A stretch of 15,137 nt of DNA from JBEKEX01 sp050013615 (GTDB lineage Bacteria; Chloroflexota; Anaerolineae; Anaerolineales; Anaerolineaceae): the NCBI GenBank assembly GCA_050013615.1, contig JBEKEX010000037.1:1-15137 (forward strand), written 5' to 3'. Position 1 is the stretch's first letter; each line of letters opens with the position of its first letter. Positions 1 through 7,073 of the stretch are shown one piece after another. The notes beneath the pieces were generated by a model. It made no database searches and was not told the DNA's origin. It saw nothing but the letters and a program-made list of their open reading frames with translations. The translations under genes and the position numbers were made by a program.

Positions 1-117
1 ATCCATTGGAAGTGCTCTGCTGAACATTTTTATCTCGGCATCTGCTAGCTAAAAAACGGAGCACATTCAATTTTTTGTTCACCAAGAAACTGCCGGCAGG
101 AAATGCATTTTTTCTCT

Positions 118-354
118 TTAATTCCGGCCTGTCTGGCTCACGAAAACGGTCTCACTAAGAGAACTGTATCCAGCCCAGTAGGATTTTCCATCCACCTTAT
201 ATTCGCTCATGACGATCGAGTTTTCAGACCCACCAACTTGTTCGATATACACCGTTTTGTAGTCCGGCACCCGTGTGACCTTGACTTGCCCATCTGACGG
301 TTCACTCTTTCGGCTGTATCCTTCCACAATCTTGATCATCTGCGTTTCGTCCAT
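118..354 (-). CDS. Small hypothetical protein (78 aa) downstream of the Dps-like gene
   Basis: I do not recognise this 78-residue protein. It is hydrophilic, with no signal peptide, membrane segment or Cys-based metal motif. Its composition (KVTRVPDYKTVYIEQVGG, then MSEYKVDGKSYWAGYSS) suggests a short beta-rich fold with alternating polar and aromatic residues. The ATG at 352-354 is preceded by AGAGGT five bases upstream, a good ribosome binding site, and the gene ends in TAA at 118-120. It lies 63 bp downstream of the Dps-like gene on the same strand, and I see no convincing terminator between them. It may share that gene's transcript and stress control, which is inference. That it is a real gene is fairly likely from the ribosome binding site and position; its function is unknown. 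Confidence 0.6.
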   Translation of the reverse strand: MDETQMIKIVEGYSRKSEPSDGQVKVTRVPDYKTVYIEQVGGSENSIVMSEYKVDGKSYWAGYSSLSETVFVSQTGRN

Positions 355-417
355 AATTACCTCTGCATAGAATGAAGTCTATAAAGGAAAGCTCTAAAGG
401 TAAACCGGGTGGTGAAA

Positions 418-960
418 CTATGCACCCTGTTTTTCATCGTGAGTTAGCTCGGGCTCGATGTGGGAGCGAAGCATCCAGGCCATTTTTTCGTGCTTACGCA
501 GAATGCTCACCAGCAGGTCAGAAGTGCCTTCATCTTCGTATTCCTCGACACATTTGGCCGCATCCACCCGTAAGAAACGGATGGCAACTTCATGGTCGGC
601 TAAAAGGCGCAGAATGTCTGGAATCTCACCAGGTTGTTCTTCAAGGCGGGTATGGGTGAGAATTTCTTCGAGGCTGCCGATGGCAATACCACCCAGCATC
701 CGAACTCGCTCAGCGATCTCATTGGAGATGGTGTTAAGCAATTGGTATTGGGTTTCAAAAAGGGTCTGCAGCTCGAAAAAAACTGCTCCGCTCACGTTCC
801 AAAAGGCGCTGCGGGTTTTTATGGATAACACGGCTTCATCGGCCAGAATGTTGTTGAGGATTTCCACAACCGAATGGCGGACATCGCTATCCAGCCCGAT
901 GTTCGGCTGGATAAGGACCAGCAGTTTCGAATTGTGGCCGTCGTTACGATTGCGTCTCAT
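418..960 (-). CDS. dps: Dps-like ferritin-family protein with degenerate ferroxidase site
   Basis: This is a 180-residue four-helix protein of the Dps/ferritin-like family. Dps proteins form 12-subunit shells that bind DNA and oxidise iron with peroxide during starvation or oxidative stress. The family signature is clear: FWNVSG at residues 53-58, then FFELQTLFETQY, then EIAERVRMLGG at 81-91. The C-terminal helix (TSDLLVSILRKHEKMAWMLRSHIE) is also typical. Aligned without gaps to E. coli Dps, the ferroxidase ligands His51, His63, Asp67 and Asp78 are replaced by Phe53, Gln65, Glu69 and Asn80. Only Glu82 is kept, as Glu84. Iron oxidation is therefore probably weak or absent, and a structural or DNA-binding role is possible; the short N-terminus (MRRNR) is basic. 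GAAAGGAAG precedes the ATG by about six bases. The gene follows promoter block A (1001-1057). The family call is firm; the activity is uncertain. Confidence 0.87.
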   Translation of the reverse strand: MRRNRNDGHNSKLLVLIQPNIGLDSDVRHSVVEILNNILADEAVLSIKTRSAFWNVSGAVFFELQTLFETQYQLLNTISNEIAERVRMLGGIAIGSLEEILTHTRLEEQPGEIPDILRLLADHEVAIRFLRVDAAKCVEEYEDEGTSDLLVSILRKHEKMAWMLRSHIEPELTHDEKQGA

Positions 961-1000
961 AATAGCTTCCTTTCAAAAAAATAGCTTTTTGCTCCCTATC

Positions 1001-1057
1001 ATCTTATTCGAAAGGAGCTATCGATGTCCCTAATACAGCCTATAAAATATCTAACAA
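1001..1057 (-). promoter_or_regulatory. Conserved promoter block A, upstream of the Dps-like gene
   Basis: On the minus strand there are four 8-nt units starting 11 nt apart: TTGTTAGA (1057-1050), TTTATAGG (1046-1039), TATTAGGG (1035-1028) and TCGATAGC (1024-1017). Ten bases later comes the -10-like TAAGAT (1006-1001). The predicted transcript starts near 994, leaving a leader of about 34 nt before the ATG at 960. By hand count the block matches block C (7074-7130) at 46 of 57 positions without gaps, and block B (4346-4401) at about 43 of 57 with one 1-nt gap. An 11-nt direct-repeat period ending about 10 nt before the -10 is typical of PhoB/OmpR-family activator sites. The repeats are seen directly; the regulator is inferred. 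Confidence 0.7.
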
Positions 1058-1135
1058 ATCAAGAAATTGACGGGTAGTTTCTCGAATTTGGTATCCGTGA
1101 AAAAATAAACGAGTCAGAACCTCATTCAACAAACA

Positions 1136-1169
1136 ATACTCCCCAGCCAAGTCCACCAGTGGGGAATAT
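1136..1169 (-). terminator. Possible terminator hairpin after the diguanylate cyclase gene
   Basis: ATACTCCCCA (1136-1145) can pair with TGGGGAATAT (1160-1169) across a 14-nt loop, giving ten base pairs with one mismatch. On the minus strand the stem is followed by a T-rich but interrupted stretch (TGTTTGTTG). It sits about 115 bp past the stop of the cyclase gene and upstream of promoter block A, where a terminator would be useful. The lack of a clean T-run keeps this uncertain. Confidence 0.3.
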
Positions 1170-1282
1170 GAGTTTCTGCCACTTGAGAAAGGTATCAGGC
1201 TTCAGTGGTTATTGGTCTGAATTGTGTTTTTCAAGTCTTGTTTGGGGAATAGTCGAGAGATGAAATTTCTGGCCTGCCACGA

Positions 1283-2215
1283 CTACCGGCAGCCTTTTTC
1301 ACGTTTGGCGTTGTAAAGCGCATCGTCGGCTGCTTTCAAGACGGCGGCGCCGGTGGGACCGTCTTTGGGGAAGACCGCAACACCATATGAGAGCGTGATG
1401 GCCTCGAGTATTTGCCCTTCGAATTGGAGATGGAATTGCCGGGCATATTTACAGATGAGTTCGGCGCGCTTGCATGCCACTGCCCGGGTGACATCAGGCA
1501 GGACGATGATGAATTCATCGCCACCGTAACGGCAGGTGATATCTTCGCCGCGAACATGCTTGAGCAGGAAACTGCCCATCTCACGTAAGATTGCATCGCC
1601 CGCAGCATGTCCATAGGTGTCATTGAATCGCTTGAACTCATCCACGTCCAACATGATGATGCCGAGTGTAATGTGTTTACGAGAGGCACGAAGCAACTCG
1701 CGTTCCAGGGTCTCTTCCAGATATCGCCGATTGAATAAACCGGTCTGATGGTCCCTAACAGATTGCTCGCGCAGGAGCGCATCGCTCTTGAGTATGGCAT
1801 CCTGGGCTTGTTTACGCTCGGTGGTGTCGCGGATATTGCATTGGATCACTTTTTCGTCGCCCTCCTGGTAGACGTTGCTGACAAATTCAACCTGAAATAA
1901 AGTCCCGTTTCTTGCTTTAAGTGGTAAATCCCTATAACGGATGTATTCATTCTTCTGTAGAGCCTTGAAGGCATCCTTGCTGGCTTTAATATCTTTGAAT
2001 GCACCCACTTCCCAAAGTTTCTTGGTTATAAATTCTTCGCGCGAATACCCCAACATGGCGATCAGGAAAGGGTTAACATCCGTAATCGCACCTGTCCTGG
2101 CATCCAGGATTAAAATCCCATCCTGGGCTGTTTCAAACAAACGGCGGTAACGAAGTTCTGAAACTTTCAATGATGGCTTGATTGATTTCTCGTCTTTCTT
2201 GACTAAGCCCTTCAT
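1283..2215 (-). CDS. PAS-GGDEF diguanylate cyclase
   Basis: This 310-residue soluble protein makes the second messenger c-di-GMP from two GTP. A PAS sensor domain (about residues 20-135) precedes a GGDEF domain (about 148-308). The GGDEF domain has the opening DHQTGLFNRR, the metal-site Asp190 (MLDVDEFKRFND), an intact GGDEF at 231-235, and RGED at 222-225. RGED lies five residues before GGDEF, the spacing of the RxxD inhibitory site for product feedback. The frame continues upstream to a GTG at 2284, but I chose the ATG at 2215. The paralogous phosphodiesterase gene aligns base for base up to exactly this ATG, and an AGAAAGG precedes it, although at a long spacing of about 13 nt. The gene lies 94 bp behind the HD-GYP gene, probably in one operon driven from promoter block B. 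The PAS domain is a recent copy of its neighbour's. No haem- or flavin-binding residue is obvious, so the signal is unknown. Confidence 0.92.
   Translation of the reverse strand: MKGLVKKDEKSIKPSLKVSELRYRRLFETAQDGILILDARTGAITDVNPFLIAMLGYSREEFITKKLWEVGAFKDIKASKDAFKALQKNEYIRYRDLPLKARNGTLFQVEFVSNVYQEGDEKVIQCNIRDTTERKQAQDAILKSDALLREQSVRDHQTGLFNRRYLEETLERELLRASRKHITLGIIMLDVDEFKRFNDTYGHAAGDAILREMGSFLLKHVRGEDITCRYGGDEFIIVLPDVTRAVACKRAELICKYARQFHLQFEGQILEAITLSYGVAVFPKDGPTGAAVLKAADDALYNAKREKGCR
1831..2215 (-). repeat. Duplicated PAS-encoding segment, copy 1 (in the cyclase gene)
   Basis: This segment of about 385 bp aligns without gaps to 3869-4253 at a constant offset of 2038 bp. Long identical stretches run from GGATATTGCATTGGATCAC to the ATG. 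The encoded PAS domains differ at about a dozen of some 113 residues (roughly 89% identical by hand count). Similarity falls away sharply after the domain's DIT/DTT end, so the copy covers exactly one start codon plus one sensor domain. Confidence 0.9.
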
Positions 2216-2309
2216 ATTTTGTCGAGTGCCTTTCTTGTCCTCATCGATCGAGCGATTCGAATGTGTCAAAAAGCCAATCGACACTTAATCTTATAAAAGC
2301 CAAACATAC

Positions 2310-4253
2310 CTAGTCCCTATCCATCGGACGGTGAGAATGGGTCTTTGCCAGCTTGGGACGTCTCAGGTTTAATTGGGAAGTTTGCAAGAATGCATCCACA
2401 ACCTGCGGATCAAAATGTGTACCTGATGAGCTACGAATATATTCGCGCGCTTTTTCTTTTGTCCAGGCAGCACGATAAGGGCGATCTGAGTTTAATGCAT
2501 CCCACACATCCACCACTGCAAAAATGCGCGCAACCAGTGGAATCTGAGTGCCTTTTAGTCCTTGTGGATAACCCATACCGTCCCATTTTTCATGATGGCA
2601 GTAGGGAATATCCAGCGCCAACCGCAGGTAGTGAATGGGAGAGAGCATATCATAGGCAAAGGTTGGGTGTTTCTTCATCACCGCCCATTCTTCGTCTGTC
2701 AAAGGGCCGGGTTTATGCAGAATTTCGTCCGGGACACCCATTTTGCCGATATCGTGCAACAACGCTCCCCAGCGGACTTGAACCAGTTCCTCCTCGCTCA
2801 AGTCGAAGGTGCGCGCAAGCTTCACCGTCATTTCGGACACTCGCTGAGTGTGCCCTTCGGTCTCTTTATCGCGCAAGTCGAGGGCATGCGACCAGCCTTC
2901 TATTGTGGCATCATAAGCCAGAGTGAGCTGCGAGTTGGAACGCTGCAGGCTCTCGAATAGCGTGGCAATCTCGATTGCAATCGCTGCTTGCCCGGCCAGG
3001 GTATTGAGGAAATCGAACCATTCTGTATCGGGTTCAAGTACATTGCGATTGAAGATTTCCAGCACACCTTTAACCTGACCTTTGGTGATCAGCGGCACAC
3101 CATAGTAGCAGACGAAGTCTTCGTCCGATAAAAATGTTGCGGGGAATATGTTTTCTGGTTCAGCTCTTAGATTTTGGATTTGGACAAGTTGGCGCTCTTG
3201 TGCGACGCGACCGGCATAGCTCTCACCCAAATGTACTTGCCTCTTTACGACGGTTTTGCTGCGGAAGCCGCGCCCGGCGCAGTATTCCAGCATTTGCAAA
3301 TTGGAGTTTAATATCAAAATGTCAGCTGCATCGATGTCAAGTTCTATCGTTACATGGTTGAGAATTTCTGCGAGACTAAGTTCCAAATCGAAATTAGCTG
3401 CAATGACTCGATCTATACCTCTCAAGGCGGTGAGATGCTCAAGTTGCCGTTGTATCTTTTCCTTGCGTTTAGTGCGTGTGGTGATGTCACGAGCGATTCC
3501 TTGAAAACCAATGATAGCTTTACCACTATAACGAGGGGCTGATAACACTTCAACATAATGGAATTTACCATCTCTCCCACACACGATGTATTCTGGTACT
3601 TCTTCCAAACTTTTCCCCTCAAGAATCTTGGTCAGACTGATCTTGTATTGATCCAAATATTGTTTCGGGATAATATCCCAAACGCTTTTGGAAAGGAGTT
3701 CTTCTTCACTGAACTCAAGCTCTGCGCACATTGCTTTATTGACGGTTAATATTTTTCCTGATAATTCAATGATGAAAACACCTTCGGGACTTTGATTAAC
3801 TAAGTCGTAGTATTTCTTTTCATTCTCTTGCAATGCAATTATGATCTGTCTATGCTCAGTGATATCACGGATATTGCATTGGATCACTTTTTCGTCGCCC
3901 ACCAGGTAGACGTTGCTGACAAATTCCACTTGAAGCAGCCGCCCGTTTTTTGCTTTAAGCGGTAGATCTTCGTAGCGAATGTATTCATTTTTCTGTAAAG
4001 CCTGGAAGGCATCCTTGCTGGTTTTAATATCTTTGAATGCGCCCACTTCCCAGAGTTTCTTGGTTATAAGCTCTTCGCGCGAATACCCCAACATGTCGAT
4101 CAGAAAAGGGTTGACATCCGTAATCGCACCTGTCCTGGCATCCAGAATTAAAATTCCGTCTTGGGCTGATTCAAACAAACGGCGGTAACGAAGTTCCGAA
4201 TCTTGCAGGGTTGGTTCGATTGAACTCTTCACTTTCTTGGCTGCACCCCTCAT
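2310..4253 (-). CDS. PAS-PAS-GAF-HD-GYP c-di-GMP phosphodiesterase
   Basis: This 647-residue soluble signalling protein probably hydrolyses c-di-GMP. Domains in order: PAS 1 (about 20-135), PAS 2 (about 145-262), a short coiled linker, GAF (about 275-432) and HD-GYP (about 450-625). The HD-GYP core is intact: His468 with Glu464 four residues before it, His500-Asp501 in LLHDIGK, His529, His553-His554 in CHHEKWDGMGYP, and Asp582 in VVDVWDAL. All are expected metal ligands of active enzymes. The ATG at 4253 follows AGAAAGG at a 7-nt spacing. The gene has its own promoter block B (4346-4401), only 2 nt past the stop of the response regulator gene, and is followed after 94 bp by a diguanylate cyclase with nearly the same first PAS domain. 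The two enzymes have opposing reactions and may respond to one ligand. Domain calls are firm; the signals sensed are unknown. Confidence 0.93.
   Translation of the reverse strand: MRGAAKKVKSSIEPTLQDSELRYRRLFESAQDGILILDARTGAITDVNPFLIDMLGYSREELITKKLWEVGAFKDIKTSKDAFQALQKNEYIRYEDLPLKAKNGRLLQVEFVSNVYLVGDEKVIQCNIRDITEHRQIIIALQENEKKYYDLVNQSPEGVFIIELSGKILTVNKAMCAELEFSEEELLSKSVWDIIPKQYLDQYKISLTKILEGKSLEEVPEYIVCGRDGKFHYVEVLSAPRYSGKAIIGFQGIARDITTRTKRKEKIQRQLEHLTALRGIDRVIAANFDLELSLAEILNHVTIELDIDAADILILNSNLQMLEYCAGRGFRSKTVVKRQVHLGESYAGRVAQERQLVQIQNLRAEPENIFPATFLSDEDFVCYYGVPLITKGQVKGVLEIFNRNVLEPDTEWFDFLNTLAGQAAIAIEIATLFESLQRSNSQLTLAYDATIEGWSHALDLRDKETEGHTQRVSEMTVKLARTFDLSEEELVQVRWGALLHDIGKMGVPDEILHKPGPLTDEEWAVMKKHPTFAYDMLSPIHYLRLALDIPYCHHEKWDGMGYPQGLKGTQIPLVARIFAVVDVWDALNSDRPYRAAWTKEKAREYIRSSSGTHFDPQVVDAFLQTSQLNLRRPKLAKTHSHRPMDRD
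3869..4253 (-). repeat. Duplicated PAS-encoding segment, copy 2 (in the HD-GYP gene)
   Basis: This is the partner of 1831-2215. The match ends at the ATG, but both leaders keep a CCTTTCTT on the plus strand (the ribosome binding site on the minus strand). That site sits about 6 nt farther from the ATG in the cyclase copy because of an apparent small insertion. The direction of copying cannot be told from this window alone. Confidence 0.9.
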
Positions 4254-4345
4254 ATTTATACCTTTCTTTTACTTTCTTATCTGGCGCCTTGAACATTCCA
4301 ATTTATGCATGGCGTCAAACATTAAAAGGTCTTTTGCCCTATATT

Positions 4346-4401
4346 ATCTTATTCAAAAGGTCTATTTTTGTCCTTAATTCCATCTATATAACATCTAAAA
4401 A
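4346..4401 (-). promoter_or_regulatory. Conserved promoter block B, upstream of the HD-GYP gene
   Basis: On the minus strand there are four units starting 11 nt apart: TTTTTAGA (4401-4394), TATATAGA (4390-4383), AATTAAGG (4379-4372) and AAAATAGA (4368-4361). Nine bases later comes TAAGAT (4351-4346). The predicted start near 4339 leaves a leader of about 86 nt. The first unit begins directly after the stop codon of the response regulator gene (4403-4405), so the HD-GYP and cyclase genes can be switched on independently of the kinase-regulator operon. Blocks A and B also resemble each other past the -10 (AGGG...CAAAA). Confidence 0.68.
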
Positions 4402-4402
4402 A

Positions 4403-5101
4403 TTAATAGGAGGACGGGTTGATTTTCTTCGAGTGCAAGTCATATCCCATTCCGGTGACCGTCTCGATCAGCGTGCCGTATTCCCCCATTTTTCTGCGCA
4501 AACGCCCAACATATGTATGTAAATAGTGGTTCGAACCTCGATATTCTGCCCCCCATATCTCTACGATCAACTCATCGTGGGTCACGATCGAATCCAGGTG
4601 GTGTGCCAGTACGGCCAGGATGGCATACTCGGTTTTGGTGAGGTGCAAATCAGCTTCGGCGATAAAGACCCGCCGTTCAGCCAGATCGATCCGCAAATCG
4701 CCAATCTCGATCTTGGTCTCGGACGTTTTTGCGGCTACGTAGGATCGGCGCAGGAAAGCACGCACCCGCGCCAGCAATTCTTCCGATCCGAACGGCTTGG
4801 TCACGTAGTCATCCGCTCCTGCATCGAGGGCGGCGACCTTGAGGTCTTCTTCCAACCGGGCGCTTAAAACGATGATGGGCACATCCGAACGCGCCCGGAT
4901 CCAGGTGCATATATCGACCCCCGAAAGGCCGCCGGGTAGCAGCAGGTCAAGCAGAACCAAGTCCACCGGTACCTCTTGAAATAGGGCCATTGCCTGGTGG
5001 CTGTCCCCCGCTTCGCTGACCGTATAGCCACGTTTCGCCAGGTTGACCCGCACCAGCTTGCGGATGTTTGGATCGTCTTCGACAATTAATATATTTCCCA
5101 T
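4403..5101 (-). CDS. OmpR/KdpE-type response regulator
   Basis: This 232-residue two-component response regulator has a receiver domain (1-120) and a winged-helix DNA-binding domain (about 130-224). The receiver has the acidic pair Asp9-Asp10, the phosphoacceptor Asp52 (LVLLDLLLP), Ser80 and Lys102 (YVTKPF), so it should be phosphorylatable. The output domain has the run NHYLHTYVGRLRRKM and ends with TVTGMGYDL, closest in my reading to KdpE. There are no kdp genes here, so I leave out the symbol. Regulators of this family bind head-to-tail direct repeats of about 11 bp, the pattern in promoter blocks A, B and C, which makes it the prime candidate for controlling them (inference). It starts 3 bp after the kinase stop codon, and its ribosome binding site GAGGAG lies inside the last kinase codons, so the two are probably translationally coupled. 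Confidence 0.94.
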   Translation of the reverse strand: MGNILIVEDDPNIRKLVRVNLAKRGYTVSEAGDSHQAMALFQEVPVDLVLLDLLLPGGLSGVDICTWIRARSDVPIIVLSARLEEDLKVAALDAGADDYVTKPFGSEELLARVRAFLRRSYVAAKTSETKIEIGDLRIDLAERRVFIAEADLHLTKTEYAILAVLAHHLDSIVTHDELIVEIWGAEYRGSNHYLHTYVGRLRRKMGEYGTLIETVTGMGYDLHSKKINPSSY

Positions 5102-5104
5102 ACC

Positions 5105-6841
5105 TTATCGCTCCTCTTCTATGGGGCTTGCCGTTGTGTGCAAAGGAACGAGAGGGATCGTAAAGGAGATGGTTGCTCCCGGAGTGTTTTTCTTCTTGAT
5201 CCAAATGCGGCCGCCATGAGCTTCGACCAGCCCTTTGCAAATCGCCAGCCCCAACCCAGCACCTTGCGCCGGGCCGTTTTCCTCGTTCGCACCCCGCTGG
5301 AATGCTTTAAATACCTTTTTGTGTTCGACCAATGGAATGCCGGGCCCCTGATCGCTGACATTGATCTGCACAAAATTTCCCCGCACATTGGCCGAGATGC
5401 TGATCTCAGTCCCTTTGGGGGCATAGGTGGCGGCGTTGCGCACCAGGTTGACCAGTACCTGGGCGATCCGCTTCGCATCGGCATAAACTGGCGGCAGGTC
5501 GTCGGGCAGATGCAGGGTTAATATTTGTCCATTGGTCAGGATATTAAATTGCGGCAACGCATCTTCCATAATTTCGTGGAGAGAATGGGGTTCTTGCGAA
5601 ATCGGCAACATTCCCGCTTCCAGACGGGAGAGGTCCAGCAGATGTTCGATCAGTTCCTGGAGCCGGTTGGCTTCATGTTGAATGGTCAGGACGAAATCGC
5701 GCTGTTCGTCCGGCCCCCAAATGACATCTTCAGCCAATAATGTGGTCGTGAACCCGATGATGGACGTCAACGGGGTACGTAACTCATGTGAGATCATTGC
5801 CAGGAACTCGGTCTTTATCTCGTTGGCCCGCTCAGCTTCATGGCGGGATTCTTCCGCCACCTCGAGTAATTGGAGATTGTACAGAGTGATCGTGGCCTGG
5901 TCTACGAGCACTTTGAGATGGCGCAGTTCGATATGATCGAAATGCTGTTCTTGTTTGTAATAAACCAACAGACAACCGAGCCGGTTTCCCGAAGCGACCA
6001 GTGGGAAGATTACTAGAGTTTGGATTTGCCCTTCCAGCAGGAAGTCACGCACCAAGGGCGTCAAACGAGGGTCGGATTTTATTCCGGTGATTACCAGCGT
6101 CCGGTTTTGCCGGAGCAGGTCCCATAAAGCAGGCTCTTCGTACAGGTTGGATTCGCTCAACCAGGGGGAAAGATTCTGGCTCGATAGCCAGGCGGCCATC
6201 AACTCCACCCCGTGCGCCGGCCCTACCTTGGGGTTATCGAAAAAAAGCAGGGCAGCTCGCTGGGCGGAGCGCAGTTCATGGGCAGACATCAGTGTTTTGA
6301 GCACTGCTTCAGGCTTTCGGGCCAAACTCATCTTGCGGCTGAGGTTGAACTGTTCACGCGTGCGGTCCAGGGTCTTGCGCAGCGCCAGCTCGACTTGTTT
6401 CTGGTCGGTGATATCTTGAGCAATACAAAATAGAAGGTAAGGCTCCCCGCTTTCATCACAAATCAAAAAAGTACGCGCAAAAATCCAGCGTAAGCTCCCA
6501 TCCGGCCGCAGAATCCGGTAGGCCTGGTTGAATGGCTTGTGATCATTGTGGGGCCTGGCAACCATGACTTGCACCCGATCTTCCGGGTGGACGCTTTCGA
6601 GCAGGATCGACGGGTTGGCATAAAGGCTTTCGCTGGAACGGCCCCAAACCGCCTCAAAAGCCGGGCTGATATAGAGAAGGCGGTCGGAGCGGATATCGCG
6701 CAGCCAAAAAACCTGCTCGATGTTTTCCGCTATCTGACTGAGATAGATTTCACCCTCAACCAGCTTCTTAACATCCTGCAAAGTGACATCCTGCTGGTCC
6801 TGTACCTGGAATTCCCCTGGTAGCATTTCCTTTTGTTTCAT
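5105..6841 (-). CDS. Soluble PAS-GAF sensor histidine kinase
   Basis: This 578-residue sensor kinase is the partner of the response regulator 3 bp downstream. Domains: an N-terminal PAS with its C-terminal extension (about 35-150), GAF (about 165-325), HisKA with the phospho-accepting His352 in AMISHELRTPLTS, and the HATPase_c domain (about 450-565). The ATPase has an N box (NLVRNA, Asn469), a G1 box (DQGPGIP, Asp497) and a G2 box (GAGLGLAI, 527-534). All catalytic motifs look intact. There is no membrane segment or signal peptide, so it senses a cytoplasmic signal. The ATG at 6841 has AAGG five bases upstream. Its likely own promoter is TATAAT at 6934-6929. The PAS is not part of the duplicated PAS pair in the c-di-GMP enzymes. 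The ligand is unknown. Confidence 0.94.
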   Translation of the reverse strand: MKQKEMLPGEFQVQDQQDVTLQDVKKLVEGEIYLSQIAENIEQVFWLRDIRSDRLLYISPAFEAVWGRSSESLYANPSILLESVHPEDRVQVMVARPHNDHKPFNQAYRILRPDGSLRWIFARTFLICDESGEPYLLFCIAQDITDQKQVELALRKTLDRTREQFNLSRKMSLARKPEAVLKTLMSAHELRSAQRAALLFFDNPKVGPAHGVELMAAWLSSQNLSPWLSESNLYEEPALWDLLRQNRTLVITGIKSDPRLTPLVRDFLLEGQIQTLVIFPLVASGNRLGCLLVYYKQEQHFDHIELRHLKVLVDQATITLYNLQLLEVAEESRHEAERANEIKTEFLAMISHELRTPLTSIIGFTTTLLAEDVIWGPDEQRDFVLTIQHEANRLQELIEHLLDLSRLEAGMLPISQEPHSLHEIMEDALPQFNILTNGQILTLHLPDDLPPVYADAKRIAQVLVNLVRNAATYAPKGTEISISANVRGNFVQINVSDQGPGIPLVEHKKVFKAFQRGANEENGPAQGAGLGLAICKGLVEAHGGRIWIKKKNTPGATISFTIPLVPLHTTASPIEEER

Positions 6842-6928
6842 ACGACCTTTTTTGAAACTCGGAACTGTCCGAAGACGGTGATTAATTTACCCTGCCATCC
6901 TGGTCGAGCCTTTTGTTAATAACCGCAG

Positions 6929-6957
6929 ATTATAGAAGAGCTTCGCCGACCAAGGTC
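6929..6957 (-). promoter_or_regulatory. Probable promoter of the kinase-regulator operon
   Basis: The minus strand has a perfect TATAAT at 6934-6929. The best upstream candidate for a -35 is a weak TGACC-type hexamer 17-18 bp away (around 6952-6958). This gives a leader of about 80 nt before the kinase ATG at 6841. No copy of the 11-nt repeat array lies next to it, so I see no sign of direct autoregulation. It rests on the -10 alone. Confidence 0.35.
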
Positions 6958-7073
6958 ACCTGGAGCGACTTTTTAGCAACTTCATTCATTGTACATATTA
7001 TATTTTATAACATATTACAAACTAAAATATTAATTCTATAGGGTTTTCTCGAACCAGAATTGTCATGAATAAA

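Larger units (their letters stand above)
961..1282. other. Intergenic region between the diguanylate cyclase and the Dps-like gene
   Basis: This stretch of about 320 bp has no credible gene. It holds the conserved promoter block A (1001-1057, minus strand), the Dps-like gene's ribosome binding site (966-974) and an imperfect hairpin at 1136-1169. A weaker inverted repeat lies around 1180-1210 (CCACT paired with AGTGG). The hairpins lie between the stop of the cyclase gene and the promoter of the Dps-like gene, so they may insulate the two transcripts. The rest is AT-rich sequence in which I see nothing else. Confidence 0.6.

Noticed and set aside
2..52. Possible C-terminal end of a plus-strand gene entering from the left edge (ending at the TAA at 50-52)
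   Set aside because: Only about 16 codons are visible, and another frame is also open until a TAG at 46-48. Nothing identifies a family, so I did not list it as a gene.
90..99. Palindrome CTGCCGGCAG near the left edge as a terminator for the small gene
   Set aside because: It leaves no room for a loop unless only the ends pair, and no T-run follows directly on the minus strand.
458..1033. Open frame of 191 codons on the plus strand opposite the Dps-like gene
   Set aside because: The minus-strand protein shows clear Dps family motifs, while this frame encodes a Ser/Arg-rich sequence with no family likeness. It is a shadow.
1001..1057. Reading the conserved block as a plain sigma-70 promoter with GGGACA as its -35
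   Set aside because: GGGACA (or AGGACA) lies 17-18 nt from the -10 in all three blocks, so a -35 role is possible. It does not explain why the upstream units and their 11-nt phase are conserved too. I kept the activator-array reading as primary.
2216..2284. Upstream GTG start (2284) for the diguanylate cyclase
   Set aside because: It has no ribosome binding site. The paralogous gene aligns up to the ATG at 2215 and no farther as coding sequence.
1831..4253. Mobile element as the cause of the duplicated PAS segment
   Set aside because: The copies are direct, stop at domain borders and have no terminal inverted repeats, target-site duplications or transposase nearby. Recombination or gene conversion explains them better.
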